Numbered from the stretch's first letter, positions 1 through 12,598 are shown. The stretch is 64,000 nt of DNA from Megalonaias nervosa (GCA_016617855.1 JAECUM010028771.1:21308-85307), one strand, 5' to 3'. Made by a program: numbers and translations. The notes: generated by a model from the letters alone, not told the origin.

Positions 1-639
1 TATGGCTACTAATAGGAAATGTTACATGAAGTCTATATTCAATTACATGCAAATGCTAAATTCCTGTTGTGCCCATTTTTGACAAAATATTATGAGCACA
101 ACACGGCAGCAGTAATATTAATTCCAACTGGTGCCTGTAGTGTTATTTTGTGTCTTTAGTAGAATCCTTCCATCCAATGCAGGATATATTCGTTATAAAG
201 ATGAATGTGATAACAAAATCTCAGAACATCTCATAATAAAACTTCTTTAATGTTCCCATAAATGTTTAGCAATAAATGGGCAATGGAAAAATCCTTAAAT
301 AATAATAATAATAATAATCCCATATTATTCTCTATAATAACCGTGAAGATGATGACTGAACATAACTGGCAGTATTACTCTAGTCTGAAGAAAAAAAAAC
401 TTACTTGTATTCTGCTATAATATATAAGGACCAATCATTAACTATAGCAACAACAACAACCATATTGACTTTAATAATACAAATGATGATGATGATGATG
501 ATGATTATGATGTATTAGAATCAGCATTATGTTTGACTTTTTGAATCCTAAATTGATATTCTTCCTCCATAACCTAATTGAAAGCCATCCACAGAATATG
601 GTTAGGGTAAGTGACCCTGAACTGATATTATTGTTTAAA

Positions 640-1165
640 AACTAATTTTCTTTCTGACGTATGACCTTGACCTTTGGTCTTTTGACTGCCCCAAAAAATA
701 GTTTCTCTTACACTTAAAGTAAAAACCATGCACAGTTGACCATTGGTAATGGAAAACTCATTTTACTGAGTAGAAATAACTTTTCATAATTTAGTCAGTC
801 ACTTTATTAGTTTGCCTTTTGACTCCTAAATTGATAGGAGTCTTGCATATCTCATGTACAAACTATCCACATCCTAAACTGATAGGGGTCTTGCATATCT
901 TATGTGCAAACAATCCACATCCCACAAGGTTTGGTTACTTCAGATCTTGGAAAACTGAAGATATGGTGAATAAAGTATTTTTCTCTGTACAGTCTGTGGC
1001 CTGCACTTAGGAGTTTCTGAGACTGCAGTGGATACAAGTTTTTCTTAGCTCAAGTGTAAGGCATCCACAAAGCATAGACACTGTAGATGGTGCACAACTC
1101 AAAATATTGTGTGGAAACCGGTTGGAAACAGATAGATGGACAGCATAATAATGGTCCCCTTATGA
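640..1165 (+). repeat. Interspersed repeat fragment (TGACCTTGACC type)
   Basis: Diverged phrases of the kind 'gaccttgacctttgg', 'ctaaattgatagg', 'caatccacatcc' and 'agatagatggacagc' recur here and again at 18.70-19.45 kb. Such phrases are common in molluscan dispersed repeats (recalled, not searched). The phrase 'aaactgatagggg' also recurs inside this copy. It has no coding capacity. Boundaries are approximate. Confidence 0.5.
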
Positions 1166-1256
1166 TTAGTGTATAAAAAGAAATAAACTAGAAGAAATGA
1201 AATTCACAAAGAAACTGCAACTCATAAGAAGACACATGACAAGAAAAGTATGTAAG

Positions 1257-1259
<3 letters not shown>

Positions 1260-1325
<66 letters not shown>
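1260..1325. repeat. (TA)n microsatellite
   Basis: About 32 uninterrupted TA dinucleotides. Any frame across it reads Ile-Tyr repeats, which is an artefact. Confidence 0.98.
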
Positions 1326-1329
<4 letters not shown>

Positions 1330-2215
1330 CTGTAGTGTCCACAAGTTAAACCATCATAAAATATAGCTACAACACAAGTCCACAATGAGACGAAATAATC
1401 AAACATTTCCTCACATTATACAAATACAATTTTACCATATTATTTTTACAGGAAGATGGCTGAGACAAGCTGAGAAAAGCAATGAGATTACAATAGGCAT
1501 AAACAATACTCTGTGATTATCACCAGTCCTGAAAGAGTTGCTTCCCATTTGTCCACTCTTTAGCATTTTTACTGTATGTAAACTGTTGAGATGGAGGAAT
1601 TCAGCAGGAAGTGGAAGTTATATCCCGATGTTAATGTCATTAGATAATGAAATCAGTGGAAAAACACAGATGCGGACCCTGATTTAAATTTACTTGTATA
1701 TCAAGGTTATAGCCTGGCAATTTCCAAATCTCTCACAAACAACAGTAGTGACACACATATATGTATCCATGCATGCATACACTATTATGCATTTTTATTT
1801 ACTAGCATCATTCAACTGATTAGCAAGTTTGATAAGTAATTGTTAGCCGTATATAGTTGTCAATATCTTGAAGTGTTTAGAAAGAACAACTGTGACTATA
1901 GATTTGTATAATACTGTACAAAAACTTCAAGGCATAGATCTCCAATCAGATGAATGTTTTTCACACTATTAGAAGTTTCATTTTTTTATTTTCCTCTCCT
2001 TTGCATTTTTTTCTTGAGTTTATGTTGAAAAGTTAATTAACTGATGCATCTATGAGTTTCAGGAACAAAAATGTAATGAAGTGTCATGCATTTTTTCAGT
2101 TAAGAACATAGTGGTCTTCTAAGGTTAATGTAAAACAGCAGAACACTTTTTGTCAGTTGCCATGTCTTTTGCACGATCTCTCACTGAATGTAGCAATGAG
2201 TGATAGAAACAGCAA

Positions 2216-2670
2216 CCATATGATATGGAATGGGATCCCTCATGGATAAATGACCAGAAAATGGTTTTAAAAAACTAATTTATAGTAGTGCTGTATACCC
2301 ATATGGAATGGGATCTCTCATGGACAAAAGCCCAGAAAATAGTAGAAAATCCAACTGATAGCAGTAGTATATAACCATATGGAGTGGCATCTCATGGATG
2401 AATGACCAGAAAATGGTAGAAAATCTGAATGGTATTAGTGCTGTATAACCATGTGGAATGGAACCTCTCATGGATAAATGATCAGAAAATGGTGGAAAAT
2501 CCAACTTATAATAGTAGTATTGCATAATCATATGGAATGGGATCTCTCATGGATAAATGACCATAAAATAGTAGAAAATCAAACTGATAGTGCTGTGTAA
2601 CCATATGAACTGCTATCTCTCATGGACAAATAAACAGAAAATAGTAAAAATGATAGTAGTGCTGTTCTAT
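2216..2670. repeat. Tandem repeat, about 76-bp unit x 6
   Basis: The core 'atggaatgggatctctcatg' recurs at about 2226, 2303, 2379, 2453, 2532 and 2605, giving periods of 73-79 bp. Copies are diverged, with small indels. No gene is visible. Confidence 0.9.
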
Positions 2671-3200
2671 TGCAATTTGCTTACCTCATAATTTTATTTC
2701 CATTTTTGTATCATTTTAAAAAGAATGATCAATCATCTTGGAACAGGAGGCACAAGTAGGGCTGATATAACTTGCCTATGTAACTGGCAAATATAAAGTT
2801 GTGAAAGCAAATTCATATATGTCGTGAAACTGTGGAATGAAAATAATGTTTGGAACACTTTGTTTCCACACTGTCTATTAGACCTTACAAAAATTTAGTG
2901 TTTCCAGTTTGATGTTAAAGAAAAAAATTGTTACTGGCTGGGAAGAAAAAGATTTGTTAAGCTCATTTATCTCACTCCATTTACCAAAAGTGAACCATGT
3001 TTGCATGACCTAAGAGAAAAGAAACCTCAGTATTATTCGACAACCCAATGTTTGACTTTAGTTTGATATACTTAATTTGTGTTTGATACAATTTACTGTA
3101 AATTCGCACTGACCAAGAAATTCAACACAATATTTGGTATTTAAGTCCAAATATAAATCTAAGCTAATGTGCGACTAATACTGTTTAATGTAATAAACTA

Positions 3201-3332
3201 CACAGAATAATAAATATACCTGTGATAACATGCCACAGAATAATGATTATACCTGTGATAACATACCATAGAATAATGAATCCACCTTTGATAACATGCC
3301 ATTGAATAAAGAATATACATGTGATAACATAA
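3201..3332. repeat. Tandem repeat, 33-bp unit x 4
   Basis: Four head-to-tail copies starting at 3201, 3234, 3267 and 3300, each containing 'gaataat' followed by 'tgataaca', with a regular 33-bp period. Confidence 0.9.
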
Positions 3333-3479
3333 AAACAACTTCAGACATGTCAATATAGCAACACTATTTTAATGTGTTAATGACTTCTAAGTTTTGTTAC
3401 ACAATGAGGTTACTGGTGTGCATTAGAAGTACATAAACAATACCTACCTGGATTTTGGTTACTCGTTTTGAGGCTTTAA

Positions 3480-3725
3480 TGAGATGAGCACAAGTCTAAT
3501 CAAAGCTGAATCGGAAAAATGGCCTTCAGAGTTGTAACAAAGTTAACCAATTGAATGCAAGACCACATTAATAATATGTCTATTATCAGCTCAGTAAAGA
3601 TGTTGATGATATAAACCCGTATTCCATGCTCGATTGAAATCGGATCTGAAATATGGATGCCAGAATCGTAACACACAATTATTGATGAATGCGCACACGA
3701 CATATAATGGCCATACCACTTGGTC

Positions 3726-3775
<50 letters not shown>

Positions 3776-4400
3776 TTTGGATTTTTAATGTAGCTTTAAA
3801 AAATTTTCAGTCATATCACTACAATGTCTGCAGTGTGGCAGCTTATAGTGATGTTTAGTACTGGAGCATCATCAGGACAAACTAGATAACATAATAAGTA
3901 TTTAAGTCTAAACCCCGTGTTACTATGACTATTAAGATGGTCACGATAGTGGTCATATTGTACATAACACCATGATTTTCATTTAGAACAAACCCAACAT
4001 GATAAGCAGTCTTTGAGTGAAAAACTTCATGTAACTACTGTCATACATTTCGAGGCTTAACAGTATTTGGAGGCTACCTTACAGGTCAGATCAGCATCTT
4101 TCTCATTAGTAACTAGACATCATAAGAAGTCTTTCAATAAAATCCCATATTAGTATGACCATCTCAGCTCAAGCGGGAGTACTAATAATATTGTCTTTTC
4201 AGATTAGTACCATTTTCATTTGGTACCAAATGAATGTTGCAAAAAGTCTTCCAGCTGAAACACCAAACTGATATGTATATCCATTCAGGAGTAGTAGTGA
4301 TGACAAGCTTCTAAAGATGGCTTCCATTGTGGTCATATTAGGTGTCTGCGGTTCATAATTTTCATATAGAACCAAGCAGATCTAAGGGTAGAGGTGTTGG
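3480..4400 (+). repeat. Interspersed repeat cluster (GATGGC / TTTCATTTAGAACC type)
   Basis: Several diverged copies of one non-coding motif family. Each contains a form of 'aagatggctncc', 'ggtcatattg' and 'attttcatttagaacca'. The same family recurs at 30.29-30.62 kb and 40.60-40.74 kb. I recall similar phrases from molluscan genomes. Edges are uncertain. Confidence 0.55.
3727..3774. repeat. (TG)n microsatellite
   Basis: 24 TG dinucleotides. Confidence 0.98.
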
Positions 4401-4985
4401 TAATGATTCATCACAATCCTTTCATAATTTGGGAGAAGTGACAACAACCTTGTGGCATTTGACAACAGATTACAGATATCTGATACTGGACAATGGACAA
4501 TGACTGTCTCATAAGCTATTTTGGTCTGTAAATATATACAATGAAGAAACTCTAGCAGATGAAATTATTAATTCATCGTTGTTTGAAGGCTGATTACACC
4601 CTGTTAAATTCAGGTCAGCATACATATCTTGTCCTTTGTCCCAGTTTCACTTGAAGCCCGTGAAGATTTAGTGACTGAATAGCTCCCTGAAAACATGCAA
4701 TATGTCATCTGTCACATGAACATCATAACTATCATGTGCACCTAAGTGTGATTATTATAGGAGTAATTATGCTGGCAAACAAGTGACATCACAGGATCCA
4801 AGTTGGGCCTTTACAGCCGTTGGCACAAACATGTTTAGAAGGTTTTAAACCTCAATAATATAAAATGCATAACAATTTACAACTAACAAACTCAGTCAAT
4901 CTACATCCCTTACTATTTTAAAAGACAGTATTAATACTTTCTATAGTCAAAACACTACCATTATACTAAAAACAAAGAGGAGCTC

Positions 4986-5425
4986 TCTCCATAGCCAGCA
5001 TTATAAATGTTTTATGTTTGTGCTTACACATCCAAATCACAACTATATCCATAGTTAACACTACAATTGTTTTGAATTTCTGGTTACACAAACAAATGAT
5101 AACTATCTCCAAAAGTCAACACCATAACTACTTTGTGTTAATGTTTACACATCCAAATAACAACCTGTAATACTATCTCCGTGATAAATACTATAAGTTG
5201 TTTGCATTTCTGCTTACACATCCAAATGACAACTATCTCCATAGTCGACACCGTAACTGTTTTGTGTTTGTGTTTACACATACAAATAACAACTGTCTCC
5301 ATAGTCAACACTACAACTGTTATGTGTTTCTGCTTACACATCCAAATGACACCTTGCAAGACTATCTCTGTGATCAATACTACAACTTGTTTGTATTTCT
5401 GCTTACACATCCGAATGACAACTCA
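4986..5425. repeat. Tandem repeat, about 60-69-bp unit x 7
   Basis: Repeated 'cttacacatccaaatgac' followed by 'aactatctccatagtcaac'. Copies start near 5023, 5083, 5145, 5213, 5273, 5333 and 5402. The unit lacks frequent stops in several frames, so both strands appear open without being genes. Confidence 0.9.
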
Positions 5426-5514
5426 TATGACCATGTAATGTATTTCTCACTTCATCCTACATGGCTCATTCATCTTATTGCTGGGTCTGAATTACAGTAG
5501 TAAGCCTTGGCATA

Positions 5515-5815
5515 GGATTGTGCATGATGTTGGATCCTAATTATGGCTACACACAGTATTGTCTTTTGTCTCTATTTGGAATTATGCAAAGTGCTATCCT
5601 AATTATGGCCACATACAGTAATGACTCTTACCATGTAATTATGCATGATGCTGGATTCTAATTATGGCCACATACAGTAATGACTGTTAGCATGTGATTA
5701 TGCATGATGCTGGATTCTAATTATGGCCATATACAGTAATGACTCTTAGCATGTGATTATGCATGATACTGGATTCTAAGTATGACCATATACTGTTGTG
5801 ACTCTTGGCATATGA
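5515..5815. repeat. Tandem repeat, about 60-bp unit x 5
   Basis: The motif 'tggattctaattatggcc' recurs at about 60-bp spacing, with 'ttatgg' or its variant at about 5541, 5603, 5662, 5721 and 5780. Confidence 0.88.
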
Positions 5816-6854
5816 CTGAATATTCTGAGGATGTTTCTCACTGGAATCCAATCAAACTTTCCTCTTCCACAAGGGTAGTAACTCTTGATGAGGCAAACCT
5901 GAAAAAGCGTACAGTTCATGCTACATTTTCTTTTCAAAAAATCACTGAGACAACTAGAATTTAGTTAATGTAAAAGGAGGCTGCATGTTCCATATCATCT
6001 AATCACTAGGACATAGCTACAGTGCAATTAAAAAGTGTGTCATTAAAACAAAATAACTTTACATAATGTCCATAAAGATAAATTGTTATATAGTTTTCCA
6101 TGCCAAAAATCTATTAAAAAAATGGAAGGAGTTAATTTAACAATAGAGATGTCTATTAATTAATCCGTCAAAATTAAAATACTTTAATCAAGGACACTTT
6201 AAATTCACATACGGATGCCTACATCAATGCAGATGATAAAAAATATGTACATCAGTGGAAAACGCTTTATAACCAAGAATGTGTCTTTGCTTAAGGTCAT
6301 TGGAAGAGACGTAAGTGTCGCCATAAAAGTAAACTTGCATTAGTTACTGTATGACAATGGCTAGGAAATAGCACAAACACTTTAAATGAAAGCATTATTG
6401 TAACCATAATATCACATGCTTTCACTCAGGTAAAACTATAATTTTAATTATTAAAATTCACTCTCTAAAGATAAATGATGACTACTTTTATCAAGCAGGA
6501 GAACAAATTAGGAAAACAACAGTTTACTACCACTATTAAATTGTGATATAATATTATGTGCATATGTTATGACACTGTATAAAACAGATGTACTATTATT
6601 ATGTGCACATGATATGACGCTGCATAAAACATTAATATTAGCTGTACATAATATGATGGCAGACAGTATAAAACTGATGCAATATTAGTTACATATGATA
6701 TCTCCTATCTGACAACAAATACTACCATGAGTTTTACATTCTTTATTATATTCCACTGCTACATATTTCCAGTAAGCTTCCAGGAAGTTTTAAAATTTAA
6801 ATCTTATACCCACAAATAGGATGGTCAAACAGAAACTAACCTTTCAAACCCATT
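5816..6854. other. Intergenic, nothing recognised
   Basis: AT-rich sequence with weak internal repetition around 6545-6700 ('atgtgcatatg', 'gtataaaac'). I see no gene, RNA or element here. Confidence 0.6.
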
Positions 6855-7145
6855 TTTCGTAAGTGCTATTCATACGTTGCCATCACACACAGACACACAC
6901 ACAAACACACTGTACTTTTACTTTGTACCTGTTACTGCAATAATATTGTGTACACTGTATTTACGCTCTGTATCTGTTGCTATCACACACACACACTGTA
7001 CGTGAACATTGTACCTGATACTGCCATCATTGTCATGTATGCACTACTTAAATGTTGCACCTGTTGCTGCCATCACACATACACACTGTACTTGTATATT
7101 GTACTGTTGCTGCCATCATATTATGCAAACTGTACTTTTTATAGT
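6855..7145. repeat. Degenerate CA-rich tandem repeat, about 65-75-bp unit x 4
   Basis: Repeats of 'tgccatcacacacac', 'cactgtac' and 'ttgtacctgttactgc' lie just beyond the stop codon of the ROCO-HEPN gene, so they probably fall in or next to its 3' UTR. Confidence 0.7.
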
Positions 7146-7168
7146 TTGTACCTGATTTTCATTTTCAG

Positions 7169-7744
7169 CTAAAGGGCCTCGTAGATGGAGATCACCTGCC
7201 TCTTTTGCCTCTCCAACTCTCTGCTGTACATCTGTCCACCAATTACAACTTCAATGTCATGAAGCACTGATTCAAACTTTCTCCAGTAATCCTCAAAGTC
7301 TTGTTGATTAATCCATCCATGCGGGTTATGACCAATGATATTCCTATATGAACGAATTCGCTCTGCACTAGCTCCTAGAGATGTGTCCCTTGGTTGGTCA
7401 TATGGGTCAAGGTCCCAGCCTGTGTCTGGGGCAGGAACTGTACTGACATTTCTAATTAGAGTATATAACACGGAAAGATCAAACTGGTCCAATCTTCCTA
7501 CTTTGTCCCTTAATGGCTCTGGGAAGACCAGCAGAACCTGATCAGGGTTAAGAAGTGGTCTTCCCTGTCTCCTGGTCAGTTTTAATCTATTGGCTAGTAT
7601 TGCTTGGTAGATGTCTTTGTATGGCACAGGAAAATAGGTATGAAGAATATCTCTCAGAGCATTTCCACAAACAGTTACAAGAGCAGCATAGAGGCGAGCA
7701 TGATTCATGTGCTCAGGTGTTATGGGTGCATCAGGATCATGTCC
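7169..7744 (-). CDS. ROCO-HEPN gene, exon 8 (last): DZIP3-like HEPN domain
   Basis: This terminal exon encodes 191 residues and ends with TAG at 7169-7171. It opens after a polypyrimidine tract and AG (7746-7745) in phase 0, reading GHDPDAPITPEHMNHARLY. The fold signature matches the HEPN domain found in DZIP3-like proteins of invertebrates. The helix carrying RNIIGH (about 7328-7345) fits the HEPN RNase signature Rx4H, and the C-terminus ends QVISIYEAL. HEPN domains of this class are typically RNA-binding or RNA-cleaving modules in defence and ubiquitin-related proteins (known of the family). That this one is catalytic is inference. Exon 7 ends in phase 0, so the two join directly. It could alternatively be a separate gene, but no initiator context precedes it and the acceptor is good. 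Confidence 0.82.
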   Translation of the reverse strand, partial: GHDPDAPITPEHMNHARLYAALVTVCGNALRDILHTYFPVPYKDIYQAILANRLKLTRRQGRPLLNPDQVLLVFPEPLRDKVGRLDQFDLSVLYTLIRNVSTVPAPDTGWDLDPYDQPRDTSLGASAERIRSYRNIIGHNPHGWINQQDFEDYWRKFESVLHDIEVVIGGQMYSRELERQKRQVISIYEAL

Positions 7745-8813
7745 CTAAAAAAACAGGAAGGTCAATATTATTACAACATCAATATCATCTATGACTAAAT
7801 GCACATTAAAACGACAAATTAGATGATCATCATGCGAATGTAGACAATGTAAATAAATGACTTCCTATATTATATTCTACTGAGATAAATTAACATAAGT
7901 TGATTTTCATTTGACCGCAAAGGGAGAGTACCTGACTCTAAAACATTTGTGAAAATCAGGTTTCCTATGGCATAATTACAAAAGAAATTAAACCTTATTT
8001 GACTATATATTCTTAGATTAGATGGAGAATCAATATTAAGAGTGATAAGAAAGACAGCGGAAGCTGTAAATTATTTTGGGTGCACTTCTGTTTTCAACTG
8101 AAACCAACAATTAAATAAGAATACTGGAACCTATGTCAATAAAGACAATGAACATCGATACAAAAAGAAATTTTTGAACAATATACTCAATAATCAAAAT
8201 AATCAAACAGATAAGAGTGATGGATTATTCCAAGCAGGATTTCACCTCATGTAATAATATTTATCACCTAGCTCCCATGCATTAGTATACTAATCCACAT
8301 GGACACGATCTCATCCCCCTACTATAATTTAAATTTGTTTATGAAGGCAATATCTAACTTTGTGAGTTAATTAAAATATGTGCTCTGCCTCTGAATATGA
8401 TTATTATGTATATAATTCAATTAAAACATAAAGGTGATTGAAATTATTTAGTTTAGAGGCAGTTTTGCGGTAAAGCTAATACAAAATATCTACTCTCTAA
8501 AATTGCAATGCCTACTTAGCAATATTACTAAAATGATATTTATAATTATCAATACCAAATTTGTAGTGATAGTTAATATACATCCGTATTAACAAAGGTG
8601 TTATGTTTTCATTTGCATATTTCTGTTACATTCACATGCCTGATCAATGACAAAGGCATTATGTTTTCATTGTATATTTCTGTTACATTCACATGCTGAT
8701 TAATGAACTGATCACTTTCCTAAATTTAGCACCTGTTGGGCAAGCCTAAATAACCGCTATACTGGAATTTACTCTGAATTCCACAATTGAGATACAGGGT
8801 CTTAACTGGGATA

Positions 8814-9051
8814 GTTGTTGTTGTAGGGTTTAACGCCCCTTTTCAGCACAAGATAGGCTATACATGGTAGCCAGTATAACTGGTGGAGGCAGAACCCTGG
8901 AAAACCCCAGGAAGAACCACCGACCCACAAGAAACTACTGGCAAGCTTTCTCATGTACCCACGTTTGCTGAACCTGAGACTTGAACCCACACAGACAGAG
9001 ATGAGCTGGCAGTGATCAAATGGTGAGCACTTTAGACCACTCGGGGCCCCC
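8814..9051 (-). mobile_element. tRNA-derived SINE (molluscan type)
   Basis: On the minus strand it begins with a tRNA-like head: A-box-like CCGAGTGGTCTAAAG and B-box GGTTCAAGTCTC about 35-40 bp apart. It ends in GGCGTTAAACCCTACAAC with a CAA-rich tail. The conserved GCGTTAAACCC tail is typical of widespread invertebrate SINEs. An imperfect target duplication, 'taactgggatagttg' (8803-8817) versus 'taactgtgatattgg' (9052-9066), flanks it. Confidence 0.85.
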
Positions 9052-9424
9052 TAACTGTGATATTGGTTGCATGTATGTCATAGAATTTGTATGTGTTAGT
9101 GTTTGCATGTATGAGATTGTATATGAGAGATGGACATGATACTATATATTTGTAATTATAGAGACTGCAGTTAACAATAAAGTTCATACCCAGTCAAGTT
9201 CATAAAATAGCAGTTGAGAGCGCGAAATGCAACTTCATTTGTTTGTGTTTATTTATATTATTCTTTATGTTTGACTATATAAAATACCCACATGTAATGT
9301 CTCAAATCCCAAGTAACAGCATGAACCCAAAAATTGTTTTTGTCATTCCATATGAAATCCTCATAATGGCTGCAGAAGTTAGAACCAAAAATGTTTTTGA
9401 TCCAATTAGGGGAACCACAATAGT

Positions 9425-9605
9425 TATGTTATTAGGGTATCAAACTTGCAATCCAAGGCACACAGGTTTGATCCACATGCAGGTCCGCCTCGGTCGGATT
9501 CGAAAGTGTGTCCTTGGGAAAGACACATACCTCCCATGTGACAAGGCATGATACTATGTATATAGCCAATACAAGTGAGGTTAAAACACAAAAAACCTAA
9601 AACGT
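9425..9605 (+). mobile_element. tRNA-derived SINE, 5'-truncated or diverged
   Basis: It reads 'ttagggtatcaaacttgc', then the B-box-like 'caggtttgatcc', then 'tccttgggaaagacac', and ends in an A-rich tail near 9581-9605. This resembles a tRNA-headed SINE whose A-box has decayed. It lies in the orientation opposite to the 8.8 kb SINE. No clear target duplication was found. Confidence 0.6.
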
Positions 9606-10765
9606 GAATAGATCTAGTTGGTCCCAAATATAACATTCAGCGTGAGTTGGAACAAGTTGATTCACAAAATTATAACAAACTAGTATAACTGGGTCAAAAA
9701 TATGGCCTCTGGAGTGCTGATAAGACCAGCAAATCGGACACAAGAACACCATGACTCTTGCTCTTTGTCAATGCTCTTTTGATGATGCAAGCTTATATTC
9801 CAATATATTACAACAAGAGTAGTGTCAAGCAGTTGTATGACCATGTGAACTGCAATTGATGTAAAGGCAACAGATGCATGGCAGTCTTTGAATAATAGAT
9901 GCATTGCCATTTTGTCTTATGGCAAGATGGACTAAAACTGATGTAAAAAAAATGTAAGCAAAGTACAACAAGCCTAAACAGAATAATTAATATTAACAGA
10001 CATTTTATAAAATATGTCAAGTAATGTAATTGTTAACTTTTGCCATTGATGTTAGAGTACATAAAACACAGGTCATAAAGAGTAAAAAAAACGCAGGGTC
10101 GTAAATCCATGTTGGCTATAGGTTACAGTCAAAGTTAATAAACTGAAAGTACATGCATTTAGCAAAATAAGTAATTGTCTTTAAGTAATGATGTAATGTC
10201 AAGCTATTCCACTTTTAGCATAAAAGAATAAATGTAATAAATCCAGGGTATACAAAATATTTCCTTTGACAGAATTGTATGGCTTTGTTAGATTATAATA
10301 TAATATTGACACAAGACATAGAGATAATACTAAAATCTATCAAAATATTAAATATCTGATCAAATAAAAACATAATACAATAGTCAGTGAAAGTGTACTC
10401 TTTACAACAGTCCATTGGTGTTCAGCTCAATCATTATATGACCTAATGTCTGTATAGAAAATTCACTCCTATAGACTTAGTATGCCTTGATGGTATAAAT
10501 TCTGCCAGTGGTCATTATACCTGTTCCAACAGACACTAATGAGACAAAGATGTCATTTAACATCTTGTTATGTCCTAAATATTTTATTTCCATCTCACAT
10601 GGGAACCGTTCTCCTACAGTGTGATCTGGTGGGGTGCAGTGACCACACCTATGTTTCAAGCACTTCTAAACCACACTATCAATACTACAGGAGAACAATA
10701 CTTCAAGAGAAGGCAATATTATAATACAGTTTTGCCTCTATTTAGAAATATTGAAAATTACTCAC

Positions 10766-11226
10766 TTCATCTGCAAGCCACATCTGAAATGGTGGGCACA
10801 CATGCAGTTCATACTGTAAGTTCTCGGCCAGGTAAGAGGTAATCTTGGAGAGATTCAGAGTAATGAACTTTCTAACTCGGGAACACAGCTTAGCATCAGG
10901 GGTCTTGACTTCATCAACCACCATCCTTGTAATTCTTGCAAACACAATATGGTTCCTACAGTGCAAGGTCAGTCTGTGGAAAAGGTTAATTTAAAAAACA
11001 CAGCAACCATAGAAAATAAGATTTTCTGATGTCTCTTTCTTCTTGGCAACTGGCCAGCGAGCAACACAGGCAGCAAGAAGTCTATGAAAAACGGGAGATG
11101 GCAAAAATTTCCCAGTAAAGACACAGCGCAGAAGTGGTGTGCTCACCATCTGGGGATCTTGTTCCGGGGAGATAACTTCTTTTGGAGTTTCCTGACGAAG
11201 CATACAAGGGGTAAGGAAGTAGTTCT
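10766..11226 (-). pseudogene. ROCO-HEPN gene, exon 7: end of COR, with in-frame stop
   Basis: Encodes NYFLTPCMLRQETPKE through VARWPVAKKK to ADE, the C-terminal COR subdomain and the following linker of ROCO proteins. The reading frame is homologous-looking throughout but is broken by TAA at 10991-10993. The text before it (ENLIFYGCCVF) and after it (INLFHRLTLHCRNHIVF) is in the same frame and continuous, so an intron there would be only about 34 bp and is unlikely. The exon ends with donor GAA|GTGAGT in phase 0. The start is uncertain: the AG giving 11226 fits the phase of exon 6, while a stronger acceptor 4 bp upstream (start 11230) would not. Confidence 0.75.
10991..10993 (-). other. Premature TAA in ROCO-HEPN exon 7
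   Basis: Codon 523 of the 789-codon model counted from the ATG at 38882. It would remove the end of COR and the whole HEPN domain. It follows a run of six T on the minus strand, but an indel would shift the frame and it does not, so a substitution (for example from CAA) is the simplest explanation. Confidence 0.8.
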
Positions 11227-12598
11227 CTTCCTAAAAGAATATAAATACACACCCGTAGAGAAAGACATTTAATATCAGGATGTTTGTACTAAGTTTGATG
11301 AAATTCTATTCAGCTGATTTGTTCTGAAACACCTTTCAAAGTGTTCTAGCTTTAGTAATGGGAGCCACAGTTTTTTCTTTTTTATTTTGATCTGCATCCT
11401 GTGTACAGTTGTGCAGATGTGAACACCCTCTATGCTAGGATGCTTCTATCAAATGAGATCAAATGTTGAACTGTTTATTAGAAGAAATGAGATATTTTTT
11501 CTATTTATAGCAAGATTGGCACATATGATGATAGAAGAGCATCATTTTGAAAAGCTGAAAGATATTTAGATCAAGGAACATGTATTTGTTACATTAAAGT
11601 GTACTTCAATTTCGTTCCAAACTTAATTACTTTAACCAATTTAAAATATTGACAATACTTATTGTCTGGAGGGTTTAGATAACATTACATTAAACAGGAT
11701 CAAAGCAATGAAAATGAATTGCATGCTGTTGATAATCATGTTTCTTTATTGATCATAAGCATAACAATTCATAAACTATTTTGAGAAAATATTTAAACAA
11801 CTGTAACAGTCCGTAGAGACCTTGACAAAGGGTTTGAAGCATGAAGTTCCTATTTGCCAGATAACATAATGGTCAATGAAGCAAGAGAACACGTCAAAGA
11901 AACATTTCACATGGGAGAATATTGCATTTTCCAAGATATTTGTATGCATAATTATATGCATGTATGTGTTTGATGTCACATCAGCACAAACCTGGATATA
12001 CAGTGTCATTTAATATCAAAGTTCTTTAAATACAAAAATTTCAACCAACTTTAGAAGGTAAACCCTTGAAAATAGTAGACCATGTAATCCCACAAAGCAA
12101 AAGAAAAAAGGAAAGGATATTATATTTTTTAAAGGTATATAAAATTAAAGATTTTAAGAAATTTTCACCAAAGTCATATATTAATAAAGGTCATAGTGAG
12201 CTATTTTAAAATTAAGAGTGTTACACTTTCACACATAACTCTATGACCTAGCCATGGACAAGCTTACGATAGAAACTAACTGTGACACAAACTTTACATA
12301 TATGTGATATATGTAAGGATGATTGGAGAAAAGGAATAACAAATGAATAGATAAAGGCATGGACAGATGGACACAAAAGATCAGTTTTACACTAATTCAA
12401 TATTTTTATCAGGATTTCAAAATTGGCAAGAACTTCATTTGCCAATGTGTTTACATGGTTACCAACTTTCTGCAGTTTAGTTTGTTTTTTTTTATAAAAT
12501 ATTCTTCAATACATTCTTTTTCATAAATGCACTGTGCTCATTCATATGTTTTTTATATCATATTTAACATGAAGACAATGTGCAACATTCATGTTAAC
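11227..12598 (-). other. Intron 6 of the ROCO-HEPN gene
   Basis: AT-rich, with no repeat or element recognised. Donor GTTAAC at 12598 is weak; acceptor choice is discussed under exon 7. Confidence 0.55.

Larger units (their letters stand above)
1..2215. other. Intergenic DNA 3' of the ROCO-HEPN gene
   Basis: AT-rich sequence without a supportable gene. It holds short AAT and GAT microsatellites near 297-316 and 484-503, an interspersed repeat fragment and a TA tract, listed separately. Small open frames here match no family I know and have no coding signature. Confidence 0.7.
7745..10765 (-). other. Intron 7 of the ROCO-HEPN gene
   Basis: Bounded by donor GTGAGT next to 10766 and acceptor TTTTTTTAG next to 7744. 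It contains two SINEs, listed separately. The remainder is AT-rich with no recognisable exon. A short extra exon cannot be excluded, because some ROCO relatives have additional sequence between COR and the following domain. Confidence 0.65.

Noticed and set aside
1188..1406. Open frames across TA and TG tracts (poly Ile-Tyr, poly Cys-Val)
   Set aside because: Microsatellite artefacts; the same holds at 3634-3858 and 19551-19806.
7335..7798. Plus-strand open frames opposite the HEPN exon
   Set aside because: Antisense shadows of exon 8; the minus frame has the homology, the stop and the splice acceptor.
10967..10990. A short intron separating GCCVF from the HRLTLHC text, which would remove the TAA
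   Set aside because: The gap would be about 34 bp, no donor gives the right phase, and the frame is continuous through the stop. Treated as nonsense codon.
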